Shown here: piece after piece, positions 10,701 to 20,237 of the stretch
How positions within the stretch are numbered: the stretch's first letter is position 1
Layout: every line of letters starts with the position of its first letter
Assembly (NCBI GenBank): GCA_012033015.1
Contig: JAAUPS010000007.1
Span: 1-60,357, forward strand
From: Phormidesmis sp. RL_2_1
GTDB taxonomy: Bacteria > Cyanobacteriota > Cyanobacteriia > Phormidesmidales > Phormidesmidaceae
Reading direction: 5' to 3'
Length of the DNA: 60,357 nucleotides
The notes under the pieces: model-generated
Databases searched by the model: none
Seen by the model: the letters and a program-made list of their open reading frames with translations, nothing else
What the model was told of the DNA's origin: nothing
Translations under genes and position numbers: made by a program

Positions 10701-11165
10701 CATCAGGGCATTGACAGTACGCTTTTAATATTGAGCCATCGGTTTAAAGCTCAGGCTCACCGCCCTGTCATTGAGGTCATTAAAGTCTACGGTGAACTGC
10801 CTTTGGTTTACTGCTATGCCAGTCAGTTGAATCAGGTGTTTATGAATCTTTTGAGTAATGCCGTTGACGCATTAGAAGAGGTATCAGGACGTGAAGAACC
10901 GCTTCAGATTAAAGTGATGACCCATTGGGTAGAAGAGCGCGACAGTGTTGTGATTCAGATTGAGGATAACGGCTGTGGGATATCTGAGACAGTTCTTGAC
11001 AACATCTTCGATCCGTTCTTCACGACTAAGCCGGTGGGTAAGGGGACGGGGCTAGGACTCTCTATCAGCTACCAAATCATCACGGAGCTTCACCATGGCA
11101 AGCTGATGGCTTGTCGTGGTGAGAGGGTAGGAACAACTTTTCAGATAGAGATTCCGATTGCTTAA
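7710..11165 (+). CDS. Five-GAF cyanobacteriochrome-like sensor histidine kinase
   Basis: A soluble 1151-aa kinase. Five GAF domains lie at about 15-160, 195-345, 365-515, 555-705 and 735-860, separated by coiled-coil linkers. GAF1-3 each carry a DxCF motif (Cys74, Cys255, Cys429) plus the Cys-His pair that attaches bilin in cyanobacteriochromes (Cys102-His103, Cys283-His284, Cys457-His458), as in blue/green DXCF photoreceptors. GAF4 keeps only Cys644-His645; GAF5 lacks the cysteine and is shortened. A coiled coil leads into HisKA with His903 (AHEINNP) and an HATPase with N-box around Asn1046-1050, DNGCG 1086-1090 and GTGLGLS 1112-1118. No receiver or membrane segment is present. Light sensing through bilin is an inference from the motifs; the cognate response regulator is not in the window. 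The ATG at 7710 is the first in frame but has no clear ribosome binding site. Confidence 0.93.
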   Translation: MLKTLAESIARIRQSLTLAQIFQTTATEVRQCLNADRVAVFCLYPEKNWEGEFVSEDVTEGWTSVLAERVYDDCFGERFAPEYEQGKYQAVADIYAAGLSDCHIEILGRFEVRANLVVPVLKNQSLWGLLCIHQCDRPREWRSEEIEFIQHIADHFGVAVQQSEHILKAQTQAVELAKRVEQERALAQTISKVRQSLELDNLFQSVATEVRQLLRADRVAVFKFYPEKDWEGEFISEDVVDNWPSALEQKVYDHCFGEQFSQQYLAGRVQAVADIHAAGLNECHIDILGKFQVQANLVVPVLKAEQLWGLLCIHQCEAPRQWREDEIEFVQHIAEHLSVALKQTDVLSQVRYQSDQQKALTGVISRIRESIDLATIFTTTTREVRQLLQADRVGIFALSSEDFGTGEFVAEDRVEGLPSVVAEKIQDHCFGENYAQLYQKGRIYISNNVAAAGLQDCHVQILERFQVKANVVVPLLKGEELWGLLCIHQCFEPREWKASELEFIGQIAEQLGVALKQEDQLEQLKQQTTRLADAEFRERSLNRQKLVSATIDKIRQSLDIQKIFDTTTYEVRQLMKAERVAIYQFNPDWSGDFVAESIAEGWIALVGVQPTVHDTHLMETQGGRYAQQSTFAVEDIYQAGHRDCHIALLEELQVRAYAIVPIMVGSRLWGLLAAYQNSAPRHWEADEVELLAQIGGQLGVALQQAEGVAQVQQQAEALQKATERQRGLSITIDKIRRSLDIDTIFNTTTQEVRQLLAVDRVAIYRFHEGWRGSFVADSIADAWQPTSPPPTVIEKVLATPEKNGQYPRNEVFVPISQGEKLWGLLMAYQTSNPRYWEDAEVDLLAQVGSQLGIALQQAELLQQTQKQTAQLNQTLQQLQGAQAKLVQGEKMASLGQMMAGIAHEINNPVSFVFSNAQPAQEYTNELLSLLQLYQQQYPEPNEIIQRKCEEIEIDFLAEDLPKLIGSMKMGAVRIQEIVKSMQVFSRLDEAACKAVDIHQGIDSTLLILSHRFKAQAHRPVIEVIKVYGELPLVYCYASQLNQVFMNLLSNAVDALEEVSGREEPLQIKVMTHWVEERDSVVIQIEDNGCGISETVLDNIFDPFFTTKPVGKGTGLGLSISYQIITELHHGKLMACRGERVGTTFQIEIPIA

Positions 11166-11200
11166 GCTGGAATTGACTTCTAACCGGTTAATTGAGTTGA

Positions 11201-11232
11201 TTAGGCTAGGTTGCAGGTCTGACCTAGCCTAA
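11201..11232. terminator. 11-bp perfect hairpin after the GAF kinase
   Basis: TTAGGCTAGGT and ACCTAGCCTAA form a perfect 11-bp stem with a 10-base loop, 35 bases after the kinase stop codon. No U-tract follows, so it may mark or protect the 3' end rather than act as a classic intrinsic terminator. Confidence 0.5.
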
Positions 11233-11673
11233 TGCAAGCGTAGCTGAAACGAAGTACCATAAGCTCGAAAGCCCTTCTACACAAAGGTTGTAGAATAACG
11301 TCAGTTCGGGATAAGGAGAGCCAAGAAAGGAAGGATAGGTATACTGAAGTTGGCTCATGGCAACTTTTGGTGAAGCGAAAATGGCATAGCAAAATAAGGG
11401 TTGATCAGTCAGTGCATCAATTCCATGGAACTTTTGCAGTATATGCTTCCTAGCCAATCAGTATTAAACCTGACGATCTGGGAACTGGGCACGGATAGCA
11501 GGCGATTCGTACCGATAGCAGGCGATTCTCGTATTGAGAGTCAGTTCGACGCAGGCGATCGCTCACTGTCTATATAGGGCACCTAACAGTCATCGCTTGT
11601 TTGCCATGATGTCTGCCCCCTATGGACTTCAGCGTGCTCTCTCTCTCGGTACTGCCCTAAATTTGGGGGGGCA

Positions 11674-12981
11674 CTATATCTGTTTCGATAGAGTTGATGT
11701 GCGCAGTGCGGACTCTGCCACCTCTCTCACGCCATCGGCAACATCTTGAACAACAGGTATTTTAACGATGAAATCAGTTGTCTTATCAGGGATGGAATGA
11801 CACTCCAACTGACCATTATGTCTATCTGTCACTATTTGATAGCTGATGGATAAACCCAAGCCAGTACCTTTACCCACTGCTTTCGAGGTAAAAAAGGGGT
11901 CAAAAACAAGGTTTTTAATGTTGTCAGGAATGCCCCCGCCATTGTCAGAAATTTCTATACTCACACAGTTTTCATTGAGGCTTCTAGTCCGAATCGTAAT
12001 CTGACCGGGCGAGTCCTCTATTTCTTCCTGTGTTCGACTGGCGTTGGCTTCTTCAATGGCATCAATCGCATTCGCCAACAGATTGAGAAATACTTGATTT
12101 AGTTGGCTGGCATAACATTCCACCAACGGCAAATTGCCATATTCACGGATAACCTGAATAGCTGGGCGATCTTCTTTCGTTTTCAAGCGATGTTGCAAAA
12201 TTAATAAAGTGCTATCGATACCATCATGGATGTTCACAGCCTTATATGCGGCTTCATCTTTCCGAGAAAAGTTGCGGAGCCCCAAAATGATCTCGCGAAT
12301 ACGTTCAGTTCCCATTTTCATAGAAGCCAACATGTTGGGCAGATCAGATTGAATAAAATCAATGTCCATCTCTTCAGAGGCTATTTCAATCTCTGATACG
12401 GGCTGAGGGTAGTGCGTTTGATACAGCGCTACCATATCGAGGATCTCAGAGATAGAGGCTTCGACATGCTTAAGATTCGCGTGAATAAAGTTGACCGGGT
12501 TATTGATTTCATGAGCGATTCCGGCCACCATCTGTCCTAAGCTGGTCATTTTCTCTGCTTGGATCAACTGAGACTGAGCTTTTTTGAGCTTTAGCAGTGC
12601 CTCTTGTAATGAAAGATTTTCAGACTCTAATTCAACGTTGGCTGCCGCAATTTGACCGATCTGAGCCAGCACGCCAAAGCTTTCGTAGTAGGTTACAAAT
12701 CGAATCGCGACAGCGACCGTCAGTAAATCAAAGATTGTTTGTGTTCTGACCCACTCACCGAACCCTAGCATCCCGAAACTATGCATTCCATGGCCTAACG
12801 CACAGCTAGAGAAGATCAGAGCAATCGTCACCACAACCGGATTAACGCCCGCCTTTCGGTTTTGCCAGATACCGTAGGTAATCCCACTTGCAATCATGGT
12901 GTAGCAGCCAGCAATGACGAAATTCTCGAAGATCATCAAGAATGGAAGATAGGTAGAAAAGGGTGCTGAAAGTGAAAACAT
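11674..12981 (-). CDS. Membrane histidine kinase with ethylene-receptor-like sensor
   Basis: The 435-aa product begins with three hydrophobic segments (about 12-38, 49-71, 80-97). These resemble the ethylene-binding domain of ETR1/SynEtr1: the first helix has an NFVIAGCY...Y pattern similar to the plant DFFIALAY...Y pattern, and the second has Cys60-x3-His64, the spacing of the two copper ligands (Cys65/His69 in ETR1). His67 is also nearby. The plant Asp25 position is Asn20 here. A coiled coil (110-145) follows, then HisKA with phospho-acceptor His157 (AHEINNP) and an HATPase near the C-terminus with DNGGGIPD and GTGLGLS. The kinase part is closely similar to that of the convergent GAF kinase at 7710-11165. 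Ethylene or copper binding is inferred from the motif only. Confidence 0.85.
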   Translation of the reverse strand: MFSLSAPFSTYLPFLMIFENFVIAGCYTMIASGITYGIWQNRKAGVNPVVVTIALIFSSCALGHGMHSFGMLGFGEWVRTQTIFDLLTVAVAIRFVTYYESFGVLAQIGQIAAANVELESENLSLQEALLKLKKAQSQLIQAEKMTSLGQMVAGIAHEINNPVNFIHANLKHVEASISEILDMVALYQTHYPQPVSEIEIASEEMDIDFIQSDLPNMLASMKMGTERIREIILGLRNFSRKDEAAYKAVNIHDGIDSTLLILQHRLKTKEDRPAIQVIREYGNLPLVECYASQLNQVFLNLLANAIDAIEEANASRTQEEIEDSPGQITIRTRSLNENCVSIEISDNGGGIPDNIKNLVFDPFFTSKAVGKGTGLGLSISYQIVTDRHNGQLECHSIPDKTTDFIVKIPVVQDVADGVREVAESALRTSTLSKQI

Positions 12982-13220
12982 AGTTGCAACGGGCGAAAGG
13001 ATAAGAATAGCGAGTCATCCTGATAAATTTAGAAAAAGCATTGAGCGAGCATGAGTCCTCGCTGCATAGAAGACGCTCTCTCAATTCCTACAATGCCCAA
13101 ACAACATCTCCCTTTGCAACTTTTATAGATCGAGCAAATATAGGCAAATATAGGTGGGACGATTCGTTGTCACATCATGGTTTCAGCCAACATGCTGTAC
13201 CTCAGCCAAGCGACCGATGA

Positions 13221-13252
13221 ATCTTTAAGCCACATCATCTTTAAGCCACATC
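13221..13252. repeat. 16-bp tandem repeat, two units plus remnant
   Basis: ATCTTTAAGCCACATC occurs twice in tandem, followed by a partial third unit (GTCTTTAACCCA). The array overlaps the stop codon of the minus-strand gene that ends at 13241. Confidence 0.8.
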
Positions 13253-13893
13253 GTCTTTAACCCACAGCGCTAAGCCACCGCCTTTGCCGCGTGCGGCGAT
13301 GTAATGATTTTCTACACAAAAGAAAGTGAAAAACGCTTGATCTTTTAAGGTTTGGGCTGCAAAGGCTTGCTCTCGATCTGAGCCGCCGCGCATGGGGCCA
13401 CTGTAAAGTGTCCATGCATCTAGCTTTGCCTGAATTTGGGTAAAGTCAAACGCGAGGCTGTTCTGTTTGCAAAGCGAGTCGGCCCGGTGAGCTTGAGTTG
13501 GAGCGGGCCGAGTGCCACTGTATTGGTAACGGTATGGATAGCGGGGCCGAGCAGGCTCAGGGGTTCACTTTCAGCGTAGGTGATTGCAATATTGATAAAG
13601 CGAGGTAGAAAGCGGCCTGCTCCAGGCTTTTTCACAGGTTTGGTCAATGACTTTTTCTCAGCGCGCGCTGACGCTTTCTGGGTGCCTGAAACCAGTCCAA
13701 GTCGCCATGAACCGACTAACTGCTCGTAGCGATAGCGCTGTTTGGCTTGTTTGCTCTGTTTTTCTGCTTCGATGAGGGCGGCTATCACATCGGCAGGCAC
13801 GGGCTTTTCGACTGTTTGCATCTGCAAGTATCTAACCGCCGCTTCGATCACATCTAGGGCCATGTTCGGTTCACTTCCTAAAGTTTTCAGCAC
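13241..13893 (-). CDS. Conserved cyanobacterial protein, PAP/fibrillin-like (one frameshift)
   Basis: The first frame (from ATG 13893) runs about 145 codons and then goes out of phase near 13455. Adding one A to an AAA there restores FAKQNSLAFDFTQIQ and continues to FFCVENHYIAARGKGGGLAL before a TAA at 13241, about 217 aa in all. The middle has an LVGSWRLG segment and a TNTVALGPLQLKLTGPTRF segment, a pattern like the plastid-lipid-associated (PAP/fibrillin) fold of thylakoid-associated proteins. That assignment is tentative. The last codons and stop lie in the 16-bp tandem repeat. It is divergent from the radical SAM gene. Confidence 0.65.
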
Positions 13894-13959
13894 ATTCTCA
13901 GACAGTTCTAGAGCACAGTTGATAAGGTTGGGGCGTGGTTACGTTTTGTTTTAGCCTTT

Positions 13960-15111
13960 ATGTCTACGGCCGATCGCACTGATTCTCGCTCACAGGTAAC
14001 TGTAAATCGCTCACATCACTGTTCTGCCACGGACTATCGTCTAGAACGGATCCACTTAGAAGTGACCAATGTGTGTAACTTCAAGTGTGAGTTTTGCCCT
14101 GATGCCATTATGGCGCGCAAGCGGGGGCATATGGCGCTAACGCTGCTGGAAAAGGCGCTAGATGACATCGCCGAGCATCGGCTAGCGAAGATTGTAGCCT
14201 TTCACCTGATGGGCGAGCCGCTGATCTATCCGCATATTTTTGAGGCGATCGCACTCGCTCTGACTCGCCATCTCAACCTCCATCTCACCACCAACGGCAG
14301 CACCTTCCACATGCGCCCCGAGCATATTCCCAAGCTCGTCGCCTCTGGTATTCCCAAAGTCACCATTTCCCTGCAAACCCCTGATCCTAGCACCTTCATT
14401 ATTCGGGGAGCACCGCCGATGCTTAAACCCGAACACTATTTTGAGGGCATCACCCAATACGTACAGGCCAATCTTGCAGAGGCAAACTCTTCTACACGGG
14501 TACACCTCAAATTTTTAGACACCACACCACATCCATTCTTGGTACCCCACAAAGCCATGCATGTGGTAGAAGGAAAAGAACAGATGCAACAACAGTTGCG
14601 CGAATGGTGCAACCGGCTCCTCGTCAATGCGCCTCAGCGACCGAGCCCAGATCAACTCAACGCCAAACTCGCCACCCACAAACCAGGCCGCTGGCAGGTG
14701 ATAGAACTCACCCCCAAACTGGCCCTAGAAACCTTCCCCCTCGATAGCTGGGGCAATGTCGAAAGCAACACCGTCATCCCAGCTCGTTTTGGCTACTGCA
14801 ATGGCACCACCGATCAAGCAGGCATCCTCTACGATGGCACCGTTGTACCTTGTTGCAAAGACTACGACGGCCAAATTCCCCTAGGTAACCTCAATCACAA
14901 TACCCTCAGCGATATTTTAGATGCCCAAGCGCCTGCCTGCAGGTTGCGGGAAGGGTTCAACAAATTTCAGGTCACTCACCCCGTATGCCAACGCTGTATG
15001 GGCGCAGATACCCAACACAAATCTCTTTTACGACAGATAGGCTCTATTGCTTACTTTAAGGCGTACAACCCTATCATGAAGAAACTGAACCCAGGGTGGG
15101 GAGAGGTTTAG
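13960..15111 (+). CDS. Radical SAM / SPASM domain protein
   Basis: A 383-aa enzyme with the radical SAM iron-sulfur motif CxxxCxxC at Cys39, Cys43 and Cys46 (VCNFKCEFC), and the glycine-containing GEP motif (FHLMGEPL, near 86-93). The C-terminal region has a SPASM-type cysteine set: CNG around 287, VVPCCKDYDG around 304, and VCQRCMG around 347-353. SPASM enzymes often act on peptides or carry auxiliary clusters; the substrate cannot be told from sequence. No precursor peptide gene is evident nearby. Its 3' end overlaps the convergent methyltransferase gene by 38 bp. An N-terminal extension of about 30 residues is Ser/His-rich. Confidence 0.88.
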   Translation: MSTADRTDSRSQVTVNRSHHCSATDYRLERIHLEVTNVCNFKCEFCPDAIMARKRGHMALTLLEKALDDIAEHRLAKIVAFHLMGEPLIYPHIFEAIALALTRHLNLHLTTNGSTFHMRPEHIPKLVASGIPKVTISLQTPDPSTFIIRGAPPMLKPEHYFEGITQYVQANLAEANSSTRVHLKFLDTTPHPFLVPHKAMHVVEGKEQMQQQLREWCNRLLVNAPQRPSPDQLNAKLATHKPGRWQVIELTPKLALETFPLDSWGNVESNTVIPARFGYCNGTTDQAGILYDGTVVPCCKDYDGQIPLGNLNHNTLSDILDAQAPACRLREGFNKFQVTHPVCQRCMGADTQHKSLLRQIGSIAYFKAYNPIMKKLNPGWGEV

Positions 15112-16048
15112 CCTCTGCTCGTACGGCTCGAAACATGCCAAACCGGCAAAGCCCATTGCCAAAGGCCAAACGCATTAACAACAACGTGGGCACTTCGCGT
15201 ATAGACTTGATAAAACCAGATATCCCAAACTTTACAAGTCCTTTGGGGCGAATCACCCCCTGCCAAATCGAATCTATCCAAGACGGTAAGGTTTCTTTTG
15301 ACCAGTCGGCTGTTGCGATTGATCCCTTCACCATCCCAGTTGCTGCCAACAGCTCGGAAAATGATTCAATGCTGGCAAACTCAGGATGAGCCCATTGATC
15401 CAATAGCTGCTTCATCACTGACTTCTCCCAAAAGTTCAGCGGCTGACGGCGAGCATCACGCTGATTCCAGTCACCGACCACCAATACTCCCCCCGGCTTT
15501 AACACTCGCAGTAGCTCTCGGGCAAACACAGCTTTATCTGGCATATGTGGCCCGGCTTCTAATGACCACACCACATCAAAGCTGGCATCGGGAAAAGAGA
15601 GCGCCATGGCATCGTCTACTAAAAATTTGACGCTGAGTCCGGCTGGCGTTAGCTGAGTGGCCCGCTCCACCTGAGCTGGACTAATCGTCACTGCCGTCAC
15701 ATCAAAGCCATAGTCCTTAGCCAGAACACGGCTACTGCCCCCTATGCCACAGCCCACATCCAGCAGCGTCAAACCAGGAACACACTGATCGAGGCCGCCC
15801 CATTTCACCATTTCATGCACAAAGTCGTACTTGGCCTGACGAAAATCTTTTTGCTGCGGCGGCGAACCATAGTGACCCAAGTGAATGTGCTCGCCCCAAT
15901 AAAATTCTAAAATGCCGTCTTGTGTCCAGGCATCGTAGGAGGTCGCAACGGATGCCGACGAATCATAGCGCCGAGCCGTCAGCACATAAGCGGCTAAGCC
16001 GATCACCAGCAACGACAGCAACAAACCGGGCACGAAAAGTAAATTCAT
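15074..16048 (-). CDS. MPBQ/MSBQ methyltransferase (tocopherol/plastoquinone pathway)
   Basis: A membrane-anchored SAM-dependent methyltransferase of 324 aa. One hydrophobic segment lies at residues 3-25, then YDAWTQDGILEFYWGEHIHL, then the SAM-binding loop LLDVGCGIGGSS (about 95-106), and an FIKSIREVPTLLLMRLAFG tail. This layout agrees closely with what I know of Synechocystis slr0418, the 2-methyl-6-phytyl-1,4-benzoquinol methyltransferase. It makes DMPBQ, the substrate of tocopherol cyclase, which is encoded at 43222-44340. Convergent overlap with the radical SAM gene covers the last 12 codons. Confidence in the specific substrate is high but rests on family resemblance. Confidence 0.92.
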   Translation of the reverse strand: MNLLFVPGLLLSLLVIGLAAYVLTARRYDSSASVATSYDAWTQDGILEFYWGEHIHLGHYGSPPQQKDFRQAKYDFVHEMVKWGGLDQCVPGLTLLDVGCGIGGSSRVLAKDYGFDVTAVTISPAQVERATQLTPAGLSVKFLVDDAMALSFPDASFDVVWSLEAGPHMPDKAVFARELLRVLKPGGVLVVGDWNQRDARRQPLNFWEKSVMKQLLDQWAHPEFASIESFSELLAATGMVKGSIATADWSKETLPSWIDSIWQGVIRPKGLVKFGISGFIKSIREVPTLLLMRLAFGNGLCRFGMFRAVRAEAKPLPTLGSVSS

Positions 16049-16105
16049 TGGGATAAAAGCGCTACAGTCTTTAAAGAATTTAACGTATTTTTGTGACCAC
16101 GCTTT

Positions 16106-17466
16106 ATGACCCCAGCCGTAGAAGACAAGCGCTGGCCGTTTGCTTTGAGCAAACCGCTAGCACAGTTAGGGCCAGGGCTGCTGATGGCGGGCGCGGCGAT
16201 TGGGGTCTCCCACTTAGTGCAGAGTACGCGCGCGGGTGCAATGTATGGCTGGAGTGCGCTGATTTTTGTGCTGCTGGCAAATCTGATGAAGTATCCGTTT
16301 TATGAGTATGGACACCGCTATGCCGCAGCTTCTGGCCAAAATCTGATTCAGGCGTACCGGCAGCAGGGAAAGCGCTTCTTTTTTCCTTTTTTGGTGATGA
16401 GCGTGATCAGCGCGGTGGGCAGTTTTGCCGTCGATGCTTTCGTAGCGGCCATGCTGCTGCAATATCTGTGGTTGCCGCAGGTATCTGTGAGTGTATTGGC
16501 AGTCGCGGTGCTGGTTTTTGCTGGGGCCTCATTGCCATCGGACGCTATCGGCTATTTGAGCAAATTACCAAGTGGTGTGTCATTTTGCTGGCAGTAGCGA
16601 CAGTTGCAGCCGTGGTGATGGCCGTGACTAAAGTGCTCACAATATCTAGTTCTTCCAGCATGATGGAAACGCCAAGCGTAGCTGCTTGGGTCGTAGCATC
16701 TTCAAATTCAACAGTTGCATCTACAACTGTTGGCGGTCGCCAAGCTATTTTTGCTTGGTCTGCGGTGCCTTTTTTGGTCGCGTTTATGGGCTGGATGCCT
16801 GGGGGGCTAGAGCTTTCGGTATGGCAGTCGCTGTGGGTGCAAGCCGATAGCGAGGAGCGGATAGCCGCCGGGGGCCAATCGACTTCGATGGCGGCGGCGA
16901 GCTTGGATTTTAATGTGGGCTATGTGCTGACGGTGGTGTTGGCTTGTCTATTTTTGATATTGGGGACGCTGACCTTGCCAGAGCAGGGACTGTCGGCAGA
17001 ACCAGCGGCGTTCGCAGGGCAGTTGGTGGGTATGTATACCCAGTACATTGGGGCTTGGGCTGAGCCGGTGATTGGGCTGTGTGCGATCGCAGCTATTTTC
17101 TCCACAACCTTCACCGTCGTTGATGCCTTTCCACGCACCTTAGAAGCGGCTCTATACGAACTGTGGCCCACTGCTCAATCCAGCCATTTTCCGATTAAGC
17201 AGGCCCTTACCTTGAGCTTAATACTGCTAGCCGCGCTGCTGCTTAGCCTGTTTACCGCTGGCTTTGAACCGTTAATTAATACCATTACCATCATCGCCTT
17301 CACCTGCGCCCCCTTTTATGCCTGGCTAAACATGCGCAGCATTCGCACCCTCGCAGAAGAGCGCCAGCCCGCACCTTGGCTAGCGAGACTAGCCACTGTC
17401 GGCTTGCTTTATTTGTCAGGCTTTAGCATTTTGTTTCTTGCTTTGCAGTTGGCAGGGCAAACCTAG
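16106..17466 (+). CDS. Nramp-like metal transporter (one frameshift)
   Basis: Polytopic membrane protein, about 453 aa after joining. The N-terminal part (16106-16520) reads GPGLLMAGAAIGVSHLVQST and YPFYEYGHRYAA as in Nramp relatives. It then leaves frame at a T5 run near 16515-16520; a sixth T gives LVFCWGLIAIGRYRLFEQIT and continues in the other frame to 17466. The canonical TM1 DPGN metal motif is replaced by AAIGVSH, and the TM6 MPH motif by GWMPGG. Classical Mn2+/Fe2+ selectivity should therefore not be assumed. It is divergent from the methyltransferase gene, only 57 bp away. Confidence 0.8.
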
Positions 17467-17527
17467 CCTTACCCAAAGCAGCTTGCAGATGCATCGTGAG
17501 CTGCACTAGCTGCGCTCTACATGCGCG

Positions 17528-19283
17528 CTACATACGCTCTAAAACATCTATTCCCAGCAAATCAAGACCGAGCTTAAGCGACCTTGCCGTCAAATCACAG
17601 AGCACCAAACGCGATGTTCGAGCCGCATCTTCTGCTTGAAGCACCGAACACTGATCGTAAAACTGATTGAATTTTTGACTTAGCTCAAACAAATACTGAC
17701 ATAGCCGGTTGGGCAACAGCTCTTGTTCGACCTCATCGAGTACCATATCCATCTGCAACAGATGTTTCGCCAAGGTAAATTCGCTCTCTTCCGTGAGCTT
17801 CACCTCAGCGTTTAGCCTCGATAAGTCCACACCGCCTTTACGGCTAATGCCCTGCACTCGCACGTAGGCGTATAGCATATAAGGGGCTGTGTTGCCCTTG
17901 AGATCGAGCATTCTGTCATAGCTAAAGGTGTAGTCACTGACGCGGTTTTGGCTCAAATCAGCATACTTAATTGCACCAATGCCCACCTTTTCAGCAACAT
18001 TTTGAATAAACGCCTCAGATTCTGTTCGACCTTCCGCTGCTAAACGTTGTTCTATATCAGCGCGAGTGCGAGCGATCGCCTCATCCAATAGCTCTTTCAA
18101 AGGCACCGCCTCGCCGGAGCGAGACTTCAGTCGCTTACCATCTTCACCGAGTACCAACCCAAACGGCGCATAGCTCAGCTCGACATCGTCAGGCACCCAA
18201 CCTGCTCGCCGAGCCACCTGAAAAATTTGCGCAAAGTGATTGGATTGACCAGCATCAGTGGTGTAGATAATGCGATCGATGCGATCTTCATTGATGCGGT
18301 AGCGAATCGCGGCCAAATCTGTTGTGGAATAGTTGTAGCCACCATTGGACTTTTGCACAATCATCGGCAGCGGGTCACCGTCTTTGTTCGTAAACCTTCT
18401 AAAAAACACACTGAGCGCCGTTATCTTCAACCAATAGCCCAATCGCTTTGAGATCTTTAATCACATCAGGTAGAAAAGGATTATAAAAAGACTCGCCGCG
18501 ATCAACAATATCGTTGGAGATATTCAACAAATCATAGAGTTTTCGATAGGAGCGCTTTGAGAGCTGACAGACTCGCTCCCAGGCTTCTAACACCTCTAGA
18601 TCGCCTGCCTGTAGCTTGACAACAGCTTGGCGAGCATTTTCTTTAAAGGTTTCATCGTGATCAAAGCGCTGTTTTGCCTGTCGGTAAAAGGTTGCCAAAT
18701 CTCCAGAGGTAGAGGCTTCAGCCGCGGCCTGAGGGTCGGGATAGGCTGCTTGCAAGTAGGCAATCAACATGCCAAAGGGCGTACCCCAGTCGCCAACATG
18801 GCTGACCTTTTGCACATCGTGCCCCAAAAACTCAACCACTCTAGCGAAACATTCCCCAATGACCGCTGGCCGCAAATGGCCGACATGCATTTCTTTGGCA
18901 ATATTCGGACTGGGGTAATCAACAATAATTTTTTGAGGTGGATTAGCTTTAGCAATGCCCAATCGATCGCTGCCATGCACGGCCTTGAGCTGCTGCTGTA
19001 AATACTCGCTTTTCAGCTTCAAGTTAATGAACCCTGGCCCAGCGATAGAAGGTGTTTCACAAAAGTTAGCAACGTCTAAATTTTCGGTGATTTTTGTGGC
19101 GATCGCCCTTGGATTGAGCTTCAGCGGTTTCGCTAACGACATGGCTACATTGGCCTGAAAATCACCAAACTTAGGATTATTGGTACCCACCAACAGCGGA
19201 TCGCGATCGCCATACTGCTCACCAAACGCAGCCGCTAGCGCAGCCTGCAGACGGATTTTCAGTTCATTGAGCGTGGATTTCAT
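17528..19283 (-). CDS. argS: Arginyl-tRNA synthetase (one frameshift)
   Basis: Class I arginine-tRNA ligase, about 584 aa after joining. The N-terminal frame (from ATG 19283) has the Add1 domain and the HIGH-type motif in [16 protein letters not shown]. It breaks near 18403 in a run of six T (minus strand); one T fewer gives [16 protein letters not shown]. The second part contains KRLKSRSG, the KMSKS equivalent, and the all-helical DALR anticodon domain ending in GIDVLERM. ArgRS is essential and single-copy in most bacteria, so an error in the sequence is far likelier than a dead gene. A start further upstream at 19334 would add 17 residues atypical of the family. Confidence 0.93.
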
Positions 19284-19394
19284 AGCTAGTATCGCAACCG
19301 TTAGTCTAAAAACATTCAAAAACAGACCTCCCAATCATAGAGCCCTGACTCACCTCGCAACATACCCCGCCCATGATCCCCTGCCATAATCAAG

Positions 19395-19446
19395 ACACCG
19401 CCAACAGAAACCGTCAACAGAAACCGTCAACAGACACCGCCAACAG
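19395..19446. repeat. Four-unit 13-bp tandem repeat
   Basis: Four adjacent 13-mers alternate between ACACCGCCAACAG and AAACCGTCAACAG in the order 1-2-2-1. The array lies between argS and mug. It has no dyad and no gene. Confidence 0.85.
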
Positions 19447-19503
19447 GCATCACGCCTTGTGCATCACTCATCACTCATCTGTCCTGTCTTCCTTCCTTCT
19501 CCT

Positions 19504-20046
19504 ATGCCTAAAGGCCCCACCAAAGAGCAGCTCGCCGCCGCCCGCGGCCAAACCATGCCCGACATCATTGCACCCAACCTCAAAATTCTTTTCTGCGGCA
19601 TCAATCCGAGCCTGTACAGCGTCGTTATCGGTCACCACTTTGGCAGACCGGGCAACCGCTTTTGGCTAGCGCTTTACAAAGCGGGCATCACGCCGCGCCT
19701 GTATCACCCCAGTGAAGATGCCTCCCTGCTAGCGTTAGGTTACGGCATCTCCAATATGGCCCCTCGCGCTACGGCTCGCGCCGATGAACTCAGCAAAGCT
19801 GAAATCCAAGCAGGCCGTCTGCGCCTCGCTGCGAAAATTCAGCAGTACCGGCCCAAATGCTTAGCGTTTCTCGGCATCAGTGCCTACCGCATCGCCTTCG
19901 CTCAACCCAAAGCTAAAATTGGCCCTCAGCCTGACTGGTTAGGCACCCCAGTATGGGCGCTGCCTAACCCCAGCGGGCTCAACGCCCACTACCAAGTCAG
20001 CGATTTAGCTGAGGTATATCGCTGGCTGATGGAGGCCACACAATAG
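19504..20046 (+). CDS. mug: G/U mismatch-specific DNA glycosylase
   Basis: A 180-aa member of the uracil-DNA glycosylase superfamily, Mug/TDG type, which removes uracil or thymine from mismatches with guanine. Motif 1 is CGINPSLYS with the catalytic Asn, followed by GHHFGRPGNRFW, and motif 2 is LPNPSGLNAHY near the C-terminus. The ATG at 19504 (MPKGPTKEQL) fits the family better than an upstream in-frame ATG at 19459. A Lys/Arg-rich N-terminus is common in this group. It stands alone on the plus strand. Confidence 0.92.
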   Translation: MPKGPTKEQLAAARGQTMPDIIAPNLKILFCGINPSLYSVVIGHHFGRPGNRFWLALYKAGITPRLYHPSEDASLLALGYGISNMAPRATARADELSKAEIQAGRLRLAAKIQQYRPKCLAFLGISAYRIAFAQPKAKIGPQPDWLGTPVWALPNPSGLNAHYQVSDLAEVYRWLMEATQ

Positions 20047-20237
20047 CCTTGCCCTCTCGTCTGATACATCCAGCTCGTCTAAATACAATGTCTCATACCA
20101 TTTAGACATCACCGCTGATACCCACCTGATCGACTTTATGTTCGGATCAGGCGGGAGACACCTTCACGTTCAGATCTTCACGTTCAGATATAGCCAAGTA
20201 AAGCAAAGATGCATTCTGACTTTGCTAGTCAAGGCGG

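Noticed and set aside
14182-14505. Minus-strand open frame within the radical SAM gene
   Set aside because: It lies wholly inside a well-supported gene on the other strand and has no recognisable motif.
19395-19446. Possible CRISPR-like array
   Set aside because: Units are contiguous 13-mers with no spacers; the other tandem arrays in the window also lack spacers and cas genes.
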